DNA of 64,000 bases from Bradyrhizobium sp. SZCCT0153 (lineage in GTDB: Bacteria > Pseudomonadota > Alphaproteobacteria > Rhizobiales > Xanthobacteraceae): the NCBI RefSeq assembly GCF_018129995.1, contig NZ_JAFCKS010000009.1:162827-226826 (forward strand). The letters run 5' to 3'. The notes beneath the pieces were generated by a model, which searched no databases, was not told the DNA's origin, and saw only the letters and a program-made list of their open reading frames with translations. A program made the position numbers and the translations under genes. This document shows positions 14,798 through 23,297 of this stretch, in pieces. Position 1 is the first letter of the stretch, and every line of letters starts with the position of its first letter.

Positions 14798-15750
14798 CGC
14801 GCGGCCGCCTCGCGCAGGAATTTTAGCAACGCAGCGTTGACCTCGTCGGGCCGCTCCTGCTGCACCCAATGGCCCGCACCCTCGATGATCAGCTTTCGCG
14901 TCAGATTGGGCAGCACGCGCTCGAGTTCGTTGACGCGCTTGGCCCCGATCAGGCCGGTGATGACGGCGTCTTTCGAGCCGGCGATGAACAGCGAGGGCTG
15001 GTGGATCTGCGCGTCCTGCCAGGGCGCCGTCAGCTCCCAGTTGCGATCGAGGTTGCGATACCAGTTCAACCCGCCGCGGAAGCCGGAGTTGCGGAAGGTC
15101 TCGGTGAAATAGGCCAGGTCGGTCTCGCTGAGCCAGTCCGGCAACGGTTCCTCGGTTGTCGCGTGGCCGAGGAATCCCTTGCCTTCCTGAACGAACATGG
15201 CCGCGGAGGGATCGGCAAGACCGCGGCCGCCGACCACGATGCGCATGGTGCGGGCGACGTCGCGCTCGAACTCGGCTTCGGCAACGCCGGGCGTCTGGAA
15301 ATACTGCCAGTAGAAATTGGTCACACCGCCCTGACGCAGAAGGTCGAGCGGCTTGCCGCGACCGCGGAATGGCGGCGGCACGCTGAGGCCCGCCACCGCC
15401 GTGAAGATGTCGGGCCGGAACAGCGCCGCGTGCCAGGCCACCGGCGCCCCCCAATCGTGACCGACCACCATGGCCTTGCTCTCGCCAAGCGCCTGCACCA
15501 GGCCGACGATGTCACCGACCGTGTCGAAGATCGAATAGGCGCTCACATCAGACGGCGCCGCGCTCTGGCCGTAGCCGCGCATGTCAGGGGCGACGACGTG
15601 AAACCCGGCGGCCGCCAGTGCCGGGATCTGGTGGCGCCAGGAATAGGACAATTCCGGCCAGCCATGGCACAGCACCACCAGCGGTCCCTGGCCGGCCTCG
15701 CGGATGAACAGATCGATCCCGTTGGCCTTGATCACGCGGGTGGAGGACAT
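14794..15750 (-). CDS. α/β-hydrolase, epoxide hydrolase-like
   Basis: A 318-residue protein with the complete signature of the epoxide hydrolase/dehalogenase group. The oxyanion motif is HGWPE (within VLCHGWPELSYSWRHQ), the nucleophile is Asp in VVGHDWGAPVAW, and the C-terminal catalytic His lies in GAGHWVQQERPDEV. A cap domain with tyrosines lies between (NFYWQYFQ and LAYFTETF). Such enzymes open epoxides or hydrolyse related substrates; the substrate is unknown. ATG 15750 (MSSTRVIKANGID) is the family-typical start. Confidence 0.88.
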   Translation of the reverse strand: MSSTRVIKANGIDLFIREAGQGPLVVLCHGWPELSYSWRHQIPALAAAGFHVVAPDMRGYGQSAAPSDVSAYSIFDTVGDIVGLVQALGESKAMVVGHDWGAPVAWHAALFRPDIFTAVAGLSVPPPFRGRGKPLDLLRQGGVTNFYWQYFQTPGVAEAEFERDVARTMRIVVGGRGLADPSAAMFVQEGKGFLGHATTEEPLPDWLSETDLAYFTETFRNSGFRGGLNWYRNLDRNWELTAPWQDAQIHQPSLFIAGSKDAVITGLIGAKRVNELERVLPNLTRKLIIEGAGHWVQQERPDEVNAALLKFLREAAAR

Positions 15751-15902
15751 CGCTTTTCCGCCTTGTTTCAGGGGTTTGGTCAGCAAATATGAGGTGCCAC
15801 GATAGGGGCCGGACGAGAATCGTGCAATCTCGGGACAAGCGGCCAGCCTCGTGTTGTTCGCACCGGTTCCAACTGTTAGAACGCCGCTCTCAGGGCTTGG
15901 CC

Positions 15903-17165
15903 ATGGCATTTCGTCTTTCTTCGCTTGCTCGCACCCAGTTCACCGCCGGAGCGCTGGCGCGCGGGCTGATCGCTGCGGTCTTGGTGGCGAGCGTCGGCTG
16001 GGGCGGAGCCCTCTATGCCGCCAACCAGAGCGTCCAGGGAGCCAAGAAGGCCGAAGATTCCGGCTTCGACGGCGATGCCCCGACCGCGATCCTGATCGAG
16101 GCCTCCAGCGGCAGCGTGCTGTTCGAGAAGAACGCCGACGAACTGCGTGCGCCCTCCAGCATGATGAAGCTGATGACGGCGGAGGTCGTCTTCAATGCCA
16201 TCAAGCAGGGCAACATGAAGCTGACCGACGAATACCGGATCAGCGAGAACGCCTGGCGCAAGGGCGGCGCGCCGTCGGGCGGCTCGACCATGTTCGCCGC
16301 CATCAACAGCAAGGTTTCGGTCGACGACCTCCTGCACGGGGCGATCATCCAGAGCGGCAACGACGCCTGCATCGCGCTGGCCGAAGGCATTGCCGGCAAT
16401 GAGCGCATCTTCGCCGCCGACTTCATGACCAAGCGCGCCCGCGAGCTCGGCATGACCAGGTCGACCTTCGGCAATTCCAATGGCTTGCCCGATCCCGGCA
16501 ACAAGATGACGGTGCGCGAGCTCGGCATCCTCGCCCGGCACATCATTCTAGACTTCCCGGAATTCTATAAGCTCTTTGGCGAGAAGGAGTACACCTGGAA
16601 CAAGATCCGCCAGCCCAACCGCAATCCGCTGCTCAATTCGATGGAAGGCGCCGACGGTCTGAAGACCGGCTACACCAAGGAAGGCGGCTACGGCATGGTC
16701 GGCTCGGCGGTGCAGAACGGCACGCGGCTGATCGTCGTCGTCAACGGGCTTGAAGACCCCGAGGACCGCGCCACCGAAGCCAAGAAGATGCTGGAATGGG
16801 GCTTTCGCAATTTCGAGACCCGCACGCTGATCGCGGCCGACCAGCCCGTCGGCTACGCCAAGGTGTTCGGTGGCGAGAGCCGCTCGGTGAAGCTGGTCGC
16901 CAAGACGCCGGTGAAGGTGATGGTGCACAAGAACGGCAGCGACAAGCTGATCGCGCGGGTCGTGTATCGCGGTCCGGTGCGAGCGCCCGTCGCGCCCGGC
17001 CAGCAGGTCGGCGTGGTCAGGGTCTGGCGCAGCGGCAACATCGCGGTGGAGACACCGGTCTATGCCGCGGAGGCGATCGGCACCGGCTCGACCGTGCGGC
17101 GTGCAATCGACGGCGCCAGCGAGCTCGTCATCGGCATGTTCCGCGCGGGCGCCGAGAAGCTCTGA
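15903..17165 (+). CDS. D-alanyl-D-alanine carboxypeptidase (PBP5/6 family)
   Basis: A 420-residue penicillin-binding protein that trims the terminal D-Ala of peptidoglycan pentapeptides in the periplasm. An N-terminal hydrophobic export segment covers about residues 16-40. The active-site motifs are in order: SxxK as SMMK at 86-89, SGN at 151-153 and KTG at 254-256 (DGLKTGYTKEGGYG). The C-terminal PBP5_C β-domain and a short amphipathic tail follow. ATG 15903 (MAFRLSSLAR) is chosen over an in-frame upstream extension. Two nt separate its stop from tmk, suggesting co-transcription. Confidence 0.95.
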   Translation: MAFRLSSLARTQFTAGALARGLIAAVLVASVGWGGALYAANQSVQGAKKAEDSGFDGDAPTAILIEASSGSVLFEKNADELRAPSSMMKLMTAEVVFNAIKQGNMKLTDEYRISENAWRKGGAPSGGSTMFAAINSKVSVDDLLHGAIIQSGNDACIALAEGIAGNERIFAADFMTKRARELGMTRSTFGNSNGLPDPGNKMTVRELGILARHIILDFPEFYKLFGEKEYTWNKIRQPNRNPLLNSMEGADGLKTGYTKEGGYGMVGSAVQNGTRLIVVVNGLEDPEDRATEAKKMLEWGFRNFETRTLIAADQPVGYAKVFGGESRSVKLVAKTPVKVMVHKNGSDKLIARVVYRGPVRAPVAPGQQVGVVRVWRSGNIAVETPVYAAEAIGTGSTVRRAIDGASELVIGMFRAGAEKL

Positions 17166-17167
17166 TC

Positions 17168-17854
17168 ATGAGTGAAAGCGCGGTAAAGTGGCCGTCCGGA
17201 CGCGGGCGCTTCGTCACCTTTGAAGGCGGCGAGGGGACGGGCAAGTCGACCCAGATCAAGAAGCTTGCCGACCGCCTGAAGGCGGCAAGGATGCGCATTC
17301 TCGTCACGCGCGAGCCGGGCGGCTCGCCGGGCGCCGAGATCATGCGCCATCTGGTGCTGTCGGGCATGGGCAAGCTGCTGGGACCCGAGGCCGAGACGCT
17401 GCTGTTCGCGGCCGCCCGCGACGACCATGTCCGCACCGTGATCCAGCCCGCGCTCAACCAGGGTTCCTGGGTGCTGTGCGACCGCTTCGCCGACTCGACG
17501 CGGGCCTATCAGGGCAGCCTCGGCCGCGTGCCGGCCGGGCTAATCAACGCGATGCAGCGTGTCACGATCGGCGATCTCAAGCCGGACCTCACCATCATCC
17601 TCGACCTGCCGGTCGAGATCGGCTTGCAGCGCGCGGCTGCACGCCGCGGCAGCGGCACGCCAGACAGGTTCGAGGCCGAGAAGCTCGGCTTCCATCAGGG
17701 CCTGCGCGAGGCCTATCGCCAGATCGCGGCGGACGATCCCGGGCGCTGCGTGCTGATCGATGCAAATTCCGATCCCGATACGGTCGCCGGACGTGTCTGG
17801 GCGGCGCTGCGCGATCGCCTGCTTCCAACGCCGGCATCGGTGGTGTCGGCATGA
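17168..17854 (+). CDS. tmk: Thymidylate kinase
   Basis: A 228-residue enzyme phosphorylating dTMP to dTDP. The P-loop is GEGTGKST at residues 21-28 and the DR(F/Y)-type motif is present as LCDRFADSTRAYQGS. The lid region holds RRGSGTPDRFE. Its start lies 2 nt after the carboxypeptidase stop, and its stop overlaps holB by ATGA. The tmk-holB pairing is common in bacteria and links dTTP supply with replication genes. Confidence 0.97.
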   Translation: MSESAVKWPSGRGRFVTFEGGEGTGKSTQIKKLADRLKAARMRILVTREPGGSPGAEIMRHLVLSGMGKLLGPEAETLLFAAARDDHVRTVIQPALNQGSWVLCDRFADSTRAYQGSLGRVPAGLINAMQRVTIGDLKPDLTIILDLPVEIGLQRAAARRGSGTPDRFEAEKLGFHQGLREAYRQIAADDPGRCVLIDANSDPDTVAGRVWAALRDRLLPTPASVVSA

Positions 17855-18897
17855 GCCCGCGTCAGACCGAGCGCGAAACCGCCATTCCTCATCCGCGCGA
17901 GACGAGCCGCCTGTTCGGCCATCGCGAGGCCGAAACTGCGCTGCTGGCGGCGTATCGCAGCGGGCGCATCCCGCATGCCTGGCTGATCGGCGGCCCGCAA
18001 GGCATAGGCAAGGCGACGCTGGCCTACCGCATGGCGCGCTTCGTGCTCGCTCACGGCCAGCCGCTGGCGCCTTCGGTGCAGCGCGCCGAGGACCTCGCGA
18101 TCGATCCTGGTCACGCCGCGGCGCGGCAGGTTGCGGCGAGCTCGCATGGCGGCCTGCTGACGCTGGAGCGCACCGCCAACGACCGCGGCGTGATGCGCAC
18201 CGTGATCACCGTGGACGAGACCCGCGAGACGATCGGCTTCTTCGGCTCGACGGCCGCCGCCGAAGGATGGCGCGTCTGCATCGTCGACACCGTCGACGAG
18301 CTCAATCCGAATGCCGCCAACGCGCTACTGAAGATTCTCGAGGAACCGCCGCAGCAATCGCTGTTCCTTTTGGTGAGCCATGCGCCTGCACGCGTGCTCG
18401 CAACGATCCAGTCGCGTTGCCGCAAGCTGCGCCTGCGCGCGCTCGCAACCGAGGACGTGATTGCTGCAGCCGCCGCAGCCGCCGAACTCGATCCGAACGA
18501 TCCCGCACTGCGCGAGGCGGCGGAGGCCTCCGAGGGCAGCGTCGCGCGGACGCTGACGTTGCTCGGCGGCGATGCCCTGAAGCTCCAGCAGCGCACGGCA
18601 GCTCTGCTGGCGCGGCTGCCGCAGGTCGATCCGCGCGAATTGCACACGCTCGGCGATTCGCTTGGCACCAGCGACCGCGTCGCGCTCGCCGCCTTCATCG
18701 ACGGCATCGACCGCTGGATCGCCGAACGCCTGCATGCGGACGAGGCCAATGCGAACCAGAACCTGCCGCGCCTTGCGCGCCTAGCTGAGGTATGGGAAAA
18801 GATCGTCCGCGCCGCGCGCGACACCGAAACCTACAATCTGGAGCGAAAGCCCTTGGTTTTCTCGGTGTTCGGCTGGCTGGCGGACGCAACGCGCTAG
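17851..18897 (+). CDS. holB: DNA polymerase III subunit δ'
   Basis: A 348-residue clamp-loader subunit. The AAA+ domain has a P-loop-like GGPQGIGKATLAYR at 47-60, a degenerate Walker B in VCIVDTVDELN, and the SRC-like sensor motif in TIQSRCRKLRLR. The four-cysteine zinc module of many clamp-loader proteins is not visible in the N-terminal half. The ATG at 17851 overlaps the tmk stop. It is followed immediately by a palindromic repeat, then metG. Confidence 0.93.
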   Translation: MSPRQTERETAIPHPRETSRLFGHREAETALLAAYRSGRIPHAWLIGGPQGIGKATLAYRMARFVLAHGQPLAPSVQRAEDLAIDPGHAAARQVAASSHGGLLTLERTANDRGVMRTVITVDETRETIGFFGSTAAAEGWRVCIVDTVDELNPNAANALLKILEEPPQQSLFLLVSHAPARVLATIQSRCRKLRLRALATEDVIAAAAAAAELDPNDPALREAAEASEGSVARTLTLLGGDALKLQQRTAALLARLPQVDPRELHTLGDSLGTSDRVALAAFIDGIDRWIAERLHADEANANQNLPRLARLAEVWEKIVRAARDTETYNLERKPLVFSVFGWLADATR

Positions 18898-18944
18898 AGC
18901 ATGATCCGGAAAAGTGTGCAGCGGTTTTCCGAGAGGATCATGCT
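18898..18944. repeat. Palindromic repeat, module 1, second copy
   Basis: AGCATGATC (18898-18906) and GATCATGCT (18936-18944) bracket a GGAAAA/TTTTCC inner stem, closely matching the copy at 9692-9738. It begins at the base after the holB stop codon, so it forms the 3' end structure of that transcript or lies in the holB-metG spacer. Confidence 0.85.
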
Positions 18945-19006
18945 CAGAACAATAACCTAACGCAGGTTCGTTTCCAGATTTCGAGAAGCCGGTAAAGGAA
19001 TTCGTC

Positions 19007-20935
19007 GTGGCCACGCGAACTAAGAAAACCGCCAAAGGCAAAAGCAGCAAGAAGGCTGCCAAGAAAGCCGTGAAGAAAGCCGCGAAAAAGGCCGTGACGG
19101 CGCGCGCGTCCAAGAAGACCAAGAAGGTCGCCAAGAAGAGCGTGAAGAAGAGCGCTGCGAAGAGGGCAAAGAAAGCCGGCAAGAAGGCTGCGAAGAAGCA
19201 GGTCGTCGCCAAGAAAGCGGCGAAGCAAGCGGCCAGGAAGGCGAGGGTGACCGCGCCTGCCGTGATCGCCACGCCGGCTCCCGTCGCCACGCCGCCGAAG
19301 GCCGTGAAGCCCAAGGTATCGAAACCAAAAGCGCCGCGCGCGCCGAAGCCCGTCGCGGTGCCGCAAGCCACCGCGCCCGTGATCGCTCCCGCGCGCGACA
19401 ACGTCTTCTACATCACGACCGCGATCGCCTATCCCAACGGCAACCCGCATATCGGCCACGCCTACGAGGCGATCGCCACCGACACGCTGGCCCGATTTGC
19501 AAGGCTCGACGGCAAGGACGTGTTCTTCCTGACCGGGACCGACGAGCACGGCTTGAAGATGATTCAGACCGCGCAGAACGAGGGCCTGACCCCGTCCGCG
19601 CTAGCGGCCCGCAACGCGGCCCGCTTCAAGGCGATGGATGAGCGGCTGAACGTGTCGTTCGACCGTTTCATCCGTACCACCGAAGAGCAGCACCACCGCT
19701 CGAGCCAGGAAATCTGGCGGCGCATGGAAGCGAACGGCGACATCTATGCCGATACCTATGCAGGCTGGTATTCGGTGCGAGACGAAGCCTATTACGCCGA
19801 GGACGAGACGCGCCTGAACGACGACGGCGTGCGCCTCGGACCGCAGGGCACTCCGGTCGAATGGGTCGAGGAGAAGAGCTATTTCTTCCGCCTCTCGGCC
19901 TATCAGGACAAGTTGCTCAAGCTTTACGAGACGCAGCCCGATTTCATCGGCCCGGACTCGCGCAAGAACGAGGTGGTGAGCTTCGTGAGAGGCGGCTTGC
20001 GCGATCTCTCGATCTCACGCACGACGTTCGACTGGGGCGTCAAGGTGCCCGGTGACGAAGAGCACGTGATGTATGTCTGGGTCGACGCACTGACCAACTA
20101 CATCACCGGCGTCGGCTTTCCCGACGAGAGCGACAACAACTGGCGTTATTGGCCGGCCGACGTGCACATCATCGGGAAGGACATCATCCGCTTCCATGCG
20201 GTGTACTGGCCGGCGTTCCTGATGTCGGCCGGCATCCCCGTGCAGAAGCGGGTCTATGCCCACGGCTTCCTGTTCAACAGGGGTGAGAAGATGTCGAAGT
20301 CGGTCGGCAACGTCGTCGATCCCTTCAACCTTGCCGACCAGTACGGCGTCGACCAGATGCGCTATTTCTTCCTGCGCGAGGTGCCGTTCGGCCAGGACGG
20401 CAACTACAACCACGAAGCCATCGTCGCGCGCATCAATGCCGATCTCGCCAATGATCTCGGCAACCTCGCACAGCGCTCGCTGTCGATGGTCGCCAAGCAA
20501 CTCGGCGGCGTGCTGCCCGAGCCCGGCGAGTTCAGCGACAACGACAAGGCCATCCTGGCGATGGCCGACGGCATGATCGCGGCAAGCCGCGAGGCGATGG
20601 CGACGCAGCAGATCCATCATTGGCTCAACGCCGTCTGGGCCGTGGTCGCGGAGGCCAACCGCTATTTCGCGGGCGAGGCGCCGTGGGCGCTGGCCAAGAC
20701 CGATCCGGCCAGGCAGAGGACGGTGCTCTATGTCACCGCTGAGGTCGTGCGCCAGATCGCGATCCTGGCTCAGCCGGCGATGCCGACCGCCTCGGGATTG
20801 CTGCTCGACAGCCTCGGCGTCCCCGTCGGCGAGCGCAATTTCGCGACGCTCGGCGGCGCCAGGCGCATCGCGCCGGGTTCGACACTGCCGGCGCCGACGC
20901 CGGCCTTCCCGCGCTACATCGAGCCGGCAGCCTAG
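19007..20935 (+). CDS. metG: Methionyl-tRNA synthetase with Lys/Ala-rich N-terminal extension
   Basis: A 642-residue fusion-like MetRS. Residues about 132-642 are a normal class I enzyme that charges tRNA-Met: HIGH in GNPHIGHAYE (148-151), KMSKS in EKMSKSVGN (about 427-431) and an anticodon-binding helical C-terminus without the dimerising domain. Residues 1-80 contain 31 Lys and 23 Ala in KKAAKK-type repeats, like histone-H1-like C-terminal tails, followed by a Pro/Ala/Lys linker to about 130. The start is GTG 19007 behind AAAGGA at good spacing. No well-placed alternative start exists at the catalytic domain, so the extension is probably translated. The tail may bind nucleic acid; this is inference. 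Confidence 0.95.
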   Translation: MATRTKKTAKGKSSKKAAKKAVKKAAKKAVTARASKKTKKVAKKSVKKSAAKRAKKAGKKAAKKQVVAKKAAKQAARKARVTAPAVIATPAPVATPPKAVKPKVSKPKAPRAPKPVAVPQATAPVIAPARDNVFYITTAIAYPNGNPHIGHAYEAIATDTLARFARLDGKDVFFLTGTDEHGLKMIQTAQNEGLTPSALAARNAARFKAMDERLNVSFDRFIRTTEEQHHRSSQEIWRRMEANGDIYADTYAGWYSVRDEAYYAEDETRLNDDGVRLGPQGTPVEWVEEKSYFFRLSAYQDKLLKLYETQPDFIGPDSRKNEVVSFVRGGLRDLSISRTTFDWGVKVPGDEEHVMYVWVDALTNYITGVGFPDESDNNWRYWPADVHIIGKDIIRFHAVYWPAFLMSAGIPVQKRVYAHGFLFNRGEKMSKSVGNVVDPFNLADQYGVDQMRYFFLREVPFGQDGNYNHEAIVARINADLANDLGNLAQRSLSMVAKQLGGVLPEPGEFSDNDKAILAMADGMIAASREAMATQQIHHWLNAVWAVVAEANRYFAGEAPWALAKTDPARQRTVLYVTAEVVRQIAILAQPAMPTASGLLLDSLGVPVGERNFATLGGARRIAPGSTLPAPTPAFPRYIEPAA

Positions 20936-20947
20936 GGCGTTGGTTTG

Positions 20948-21724
20948 ATGTTGGTCGACAGTCACTGCCATTTGGATTTTCCGGACTTTGCGGACGATCT
21001 CGACGGGATCGTATCGCGCGCGCGAGCGGCCGGAATCGGCCGGATGGTCACGATCTCGACGCGGGTGCGAAAGCTCGATCAGCTTCTCGCCATCGCCGAG
21101 CGTTACGATGACGTCTACTGCTCGGTCGGCACCCATCCGCACAACGCGGACGAGGAAGACGGAATCTCGCCGGACGAACTGATTGCGTTGACGCAGCATC
21201 CCAAGGTCGTCGCGCTCGGCGAAGCCGGGCTTGACTATTTCTACGACGACGGCTCGCCGGAGGCGCAGGCGCGGGGCTTTCGCGTTCACATCGCCGCCGC
21301 TCGCGCCACCGGCCTGCCGCTGGTGATCCACACCCGCGAGGCGGACGAGGATTGCGGCCGCATCCTGGAGGAGGAGGCCGCAAAGGGATCGTTTCGCGCC
21401 GTGCTGCATTGTTACACCGGCGGGCGCGAGCTGGCGCTAAAGGCGGTGTCGCTCGGGCTGTATATCGGTTTCACGGGCATCCTGACCTTCAAGAAATCCG
21501 AAGCTCTGCGCGCACTGGCGGCTGAATTGCCGTCCGACCGTATTCTGGTTGAAACGGACTCGCCCTATCTTGCACCAGGCAAGTTTCGGGGCAAACGCAA
21601 CGAGCCGGCCTATGTGGTCGAGGTGGCAAAAGTTCTGGCTGAGGCCCGCGGCGTGTCGCTCGAGGACATCTCACGGCAGACCACCGACAATTTCTTCCGC
21701 CTGTTCTCCAGGGTGAAAACTTAG
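20948..21724 (+). CDS. tatD: TatD family metal-dependent hydrolase / deoxyribonuclease
   Basis: A 258-residue TIM-barrel hydrolase. Metal ligands are visible in order: DSHCHLDF at the N-terminus, the GEAGLDYFYD glutamate, VIHTREA, the HCYTGG histidine and ETDSPYLAPGKFRGK. Family members have 3'-5' DNase activity. The metG-tatD-MBL hydrolase order is frequent in bacteria, and the spacing (12 and 13 nt) indicates one transcript. ATG 20948 is chosen over the adjacent TTG. Confidence 0.93.
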   Translation: MLVDSHCHLDFPDFADDLDGIVSRARAAGIGRMVTISTRVRKLDQLLAIAERYDDVYCSVGTHPHNADEEDGISPDELIALTQHPKVVALGEAGLDYFYDDGSPEAQARGFRVHIAAARATGLPLVIHTREADEDCGRILEEEAAKGSFRAVLHCYTGGRELALKAVSLGLYIGFTGILTFKKSEALRALAAELPSDRILVETDSPYLAPGKFRGKRNEPAYVVEVAKVLAEARGVSLEDISRQTTDNFFRLFSRVKT

Positions 21725-21737
21725 GACTGGGAGCCGC

Positions 21738-22535
21738 ATGACGCTGACGCTGACGATCCTGGGCTGCGGTTCCTCCGCCGGCGTGCCGCGCCCTGCGCTC
21801 GGCTGGGGCGCCTGCGATCCGAGCAATCCAAAGAACCGCCGACGGCGCTGCTCGCTGCTGGTCGAACGGACCTCCGAGCATGGCACGACGCGCATCGTGA
21901 TCGACACCTCGCCGGACTTGCGCGAGCAATTGCTCTCGACCGACGTCGACCATATCGACGCGGTATTTCTGACCCACGAGCATGCCGACCAGACCCACGG
22001 CATGGACGATCTGCGCTCGGTCGTGATGCACATGCGCCGGCGCATCCCGACCTATTTCAACCAGTCGACCGCCAAGGACATCATGGCGCGGTTTTCCTAT
22101 TGCTTCATCTCGCCGGAGGGCAGCGACTATCCGCCGATCCTGACGCGGCATTCGATCGAGGCCGGTGGAAACCAGACCATCCTGGGGAAGGGCGGTGCGG
22201 TGACGATGACGGCCTTCCTGGTGCAGCACGGCAACATTCCCGCGCTTGGCTATCGCATCGGGGATGCCGCCTACACGCCCGACCTCAACGACATCCCGCG
22301 CGAGAGCTGGGGCGCATTGGAAAATCTGGACCTCTGGATCGTCGACGGGCTGCGCTACACCGGCCATGTCAGCCATTTCAGCATCAACGACGCGTTGTCC
22401 TGGATCGACCGCTTCAAGCCGAAGCGCGCGGTCATCACCAACATGACCGCCGACGTGGACTACGAGGTGATCCGCCAGTCGCTGCCCGCGGGGGTGGTGC
22501 CGGCCTATGACGGGCTGCGGCTGGAAACGCGCTGA
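21738..22535 (+). CDS. MBL-fold metallohydrolase (PhnP-like)
   Basis: A 265-residue metallo-β-lactamase-fold phosphodiesterase-like protein. It has LGCGSSAGVPRP near the start and the metal motif THEHADQTHGMDDLR (HxHxDH-type). Later metal-binding segments are QHGNIPALGYRIGDAAYTPD and GHVSHFSINDAL. Close relatives such as PhnP cleave cyclic phosphodiesters. It follows tatD closely and shares its transcript. The physiological substrate is not evident. Confidence 0.9.
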   Translation: MTLTLTILGCGSSAGVPRPALGWGACDPSNPKNRRRRCSLLVERTSEHGTTRIVIDTSPDLREQLLSTDVDHIDAVFLTHEHADQTHGMDDLRSVVMHMRRRIPTYFNQSTAKDIMARFSYCFISPEGSDYPPILTRHSIEAGGNQTILGKGGAVTMTAFLVQHGNIPALGYRIGDAAYTPDLNDIPRESWGALENLDLWIVDGLRYTGHVSHFSINDALSWIDRFKPKRAVITNMTADVDYEVIRQSLPAGVVPAYDGLRLETR

Positions 22536-22701
22536 ACCTGCAGTAGAAATTCCTGTATTGACCGGCATACTCCTTGCTTGCGCACGGCCCATCATGTTGA
22601 TCTAACGTCTGAAAGACAGGGCGCCAGGCAGGGGCGATATTCAAGCGGAACGGGTGGCGCCTCCTGCGCGATCGCCGGCGCCGTTGAACGCTTCGTGCGA
22701 G

Positions 22702-23295
22702 ATGGGGATTGCGTTGGCAGGGGACGATGTAGCGACGAGGGGACCGGTGCGACGCGCCCTGGATCTCCTTTATCTCGGTGCGGGCTACGCCGCCGGCGCC
22801 TTCATGGTTGCAATCTTCGCGATCATGATGATCATGTCGGTCGGGCGCCAATTCGCGATCAACATTCCCGCCGGCGATGATTTCGCGTCCTGGTGCATGG
22901 CCGCGATGGCGTTTCTCGGCCTCGCTCACACTTTCAAGCGTGGCGAGATGATCCGCGTCGGCCTGCTGCTGGAGCGTCTGCACGGGCGGACCAAGCAGGT
23001 GGCGGAGAGCGTGGCGCTCGGTATCGCCACTGCCTTCATCCTCTATTTCACCCGGCACGCCGTGCAGATGACTTACGACTCCTGGCGCTTCAACGACGTG
23101 GCGCAGGGTGTCGTTGCGCTTCCGCTGTGGATTCCCCAGCTCGGCTTTGCCGGCGGTCTTGCGATCCTGTCGATCGGGTTGATCGATGAAATGGTCAATG
23201 TCGTCAGCGGCAACCGGCCGAGCTACGAGAAGGGCTCTCCGGACGAGACCCCGGACGAGTTCATCGAGCGGATATCGCAGGGCGGCGGAGGTTGA
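22702..23295 (+). CDS. TRAP transporter small permease (DctQ type)
   Basis: A 197-residue membrane protein with four predicted helices (near residues 26-50, 62-80, 100-120 and 140-160) and the DctQ-family pattern (IFAIMMIMSVGRQFAINIPA then FKRGEMIRVGLLLERL). It is the small subunit of a tripartite Na+/H+-driven carboxylate importer. A GTG at 22654 in frame is an alternative start; neither has a strong ribosome-binding site. The large permease follows after 2 nt and the receptor after that. Confidence 0.87.
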   Translation: MGIALAGDDVATRGPVRRALDLLYLGAGYAAGAFMVAIFAIMMIMSVGRQFAINIPAGDDFASWCMAAMAFLGLAHTFKRGEMIRVGLLLERLHGRTKQVAESVALGIATAFILYFTRHAVQMTYDSWRFNDVAQGVVALPLWIPQLGFAGGLAILSIGLIDEMVNVVSGNRPSYEKGSPDETPDEFIERISQGGGG

Positions 23296-23297
23296 CC

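Noticed and set aside
19007..19400. A separate histone-H1-like gene ahead of metG
   Set aside because: There is no stop codon and no suitable ribosome-binding site between the basic tail and the synthetase domain, so it is one frame.
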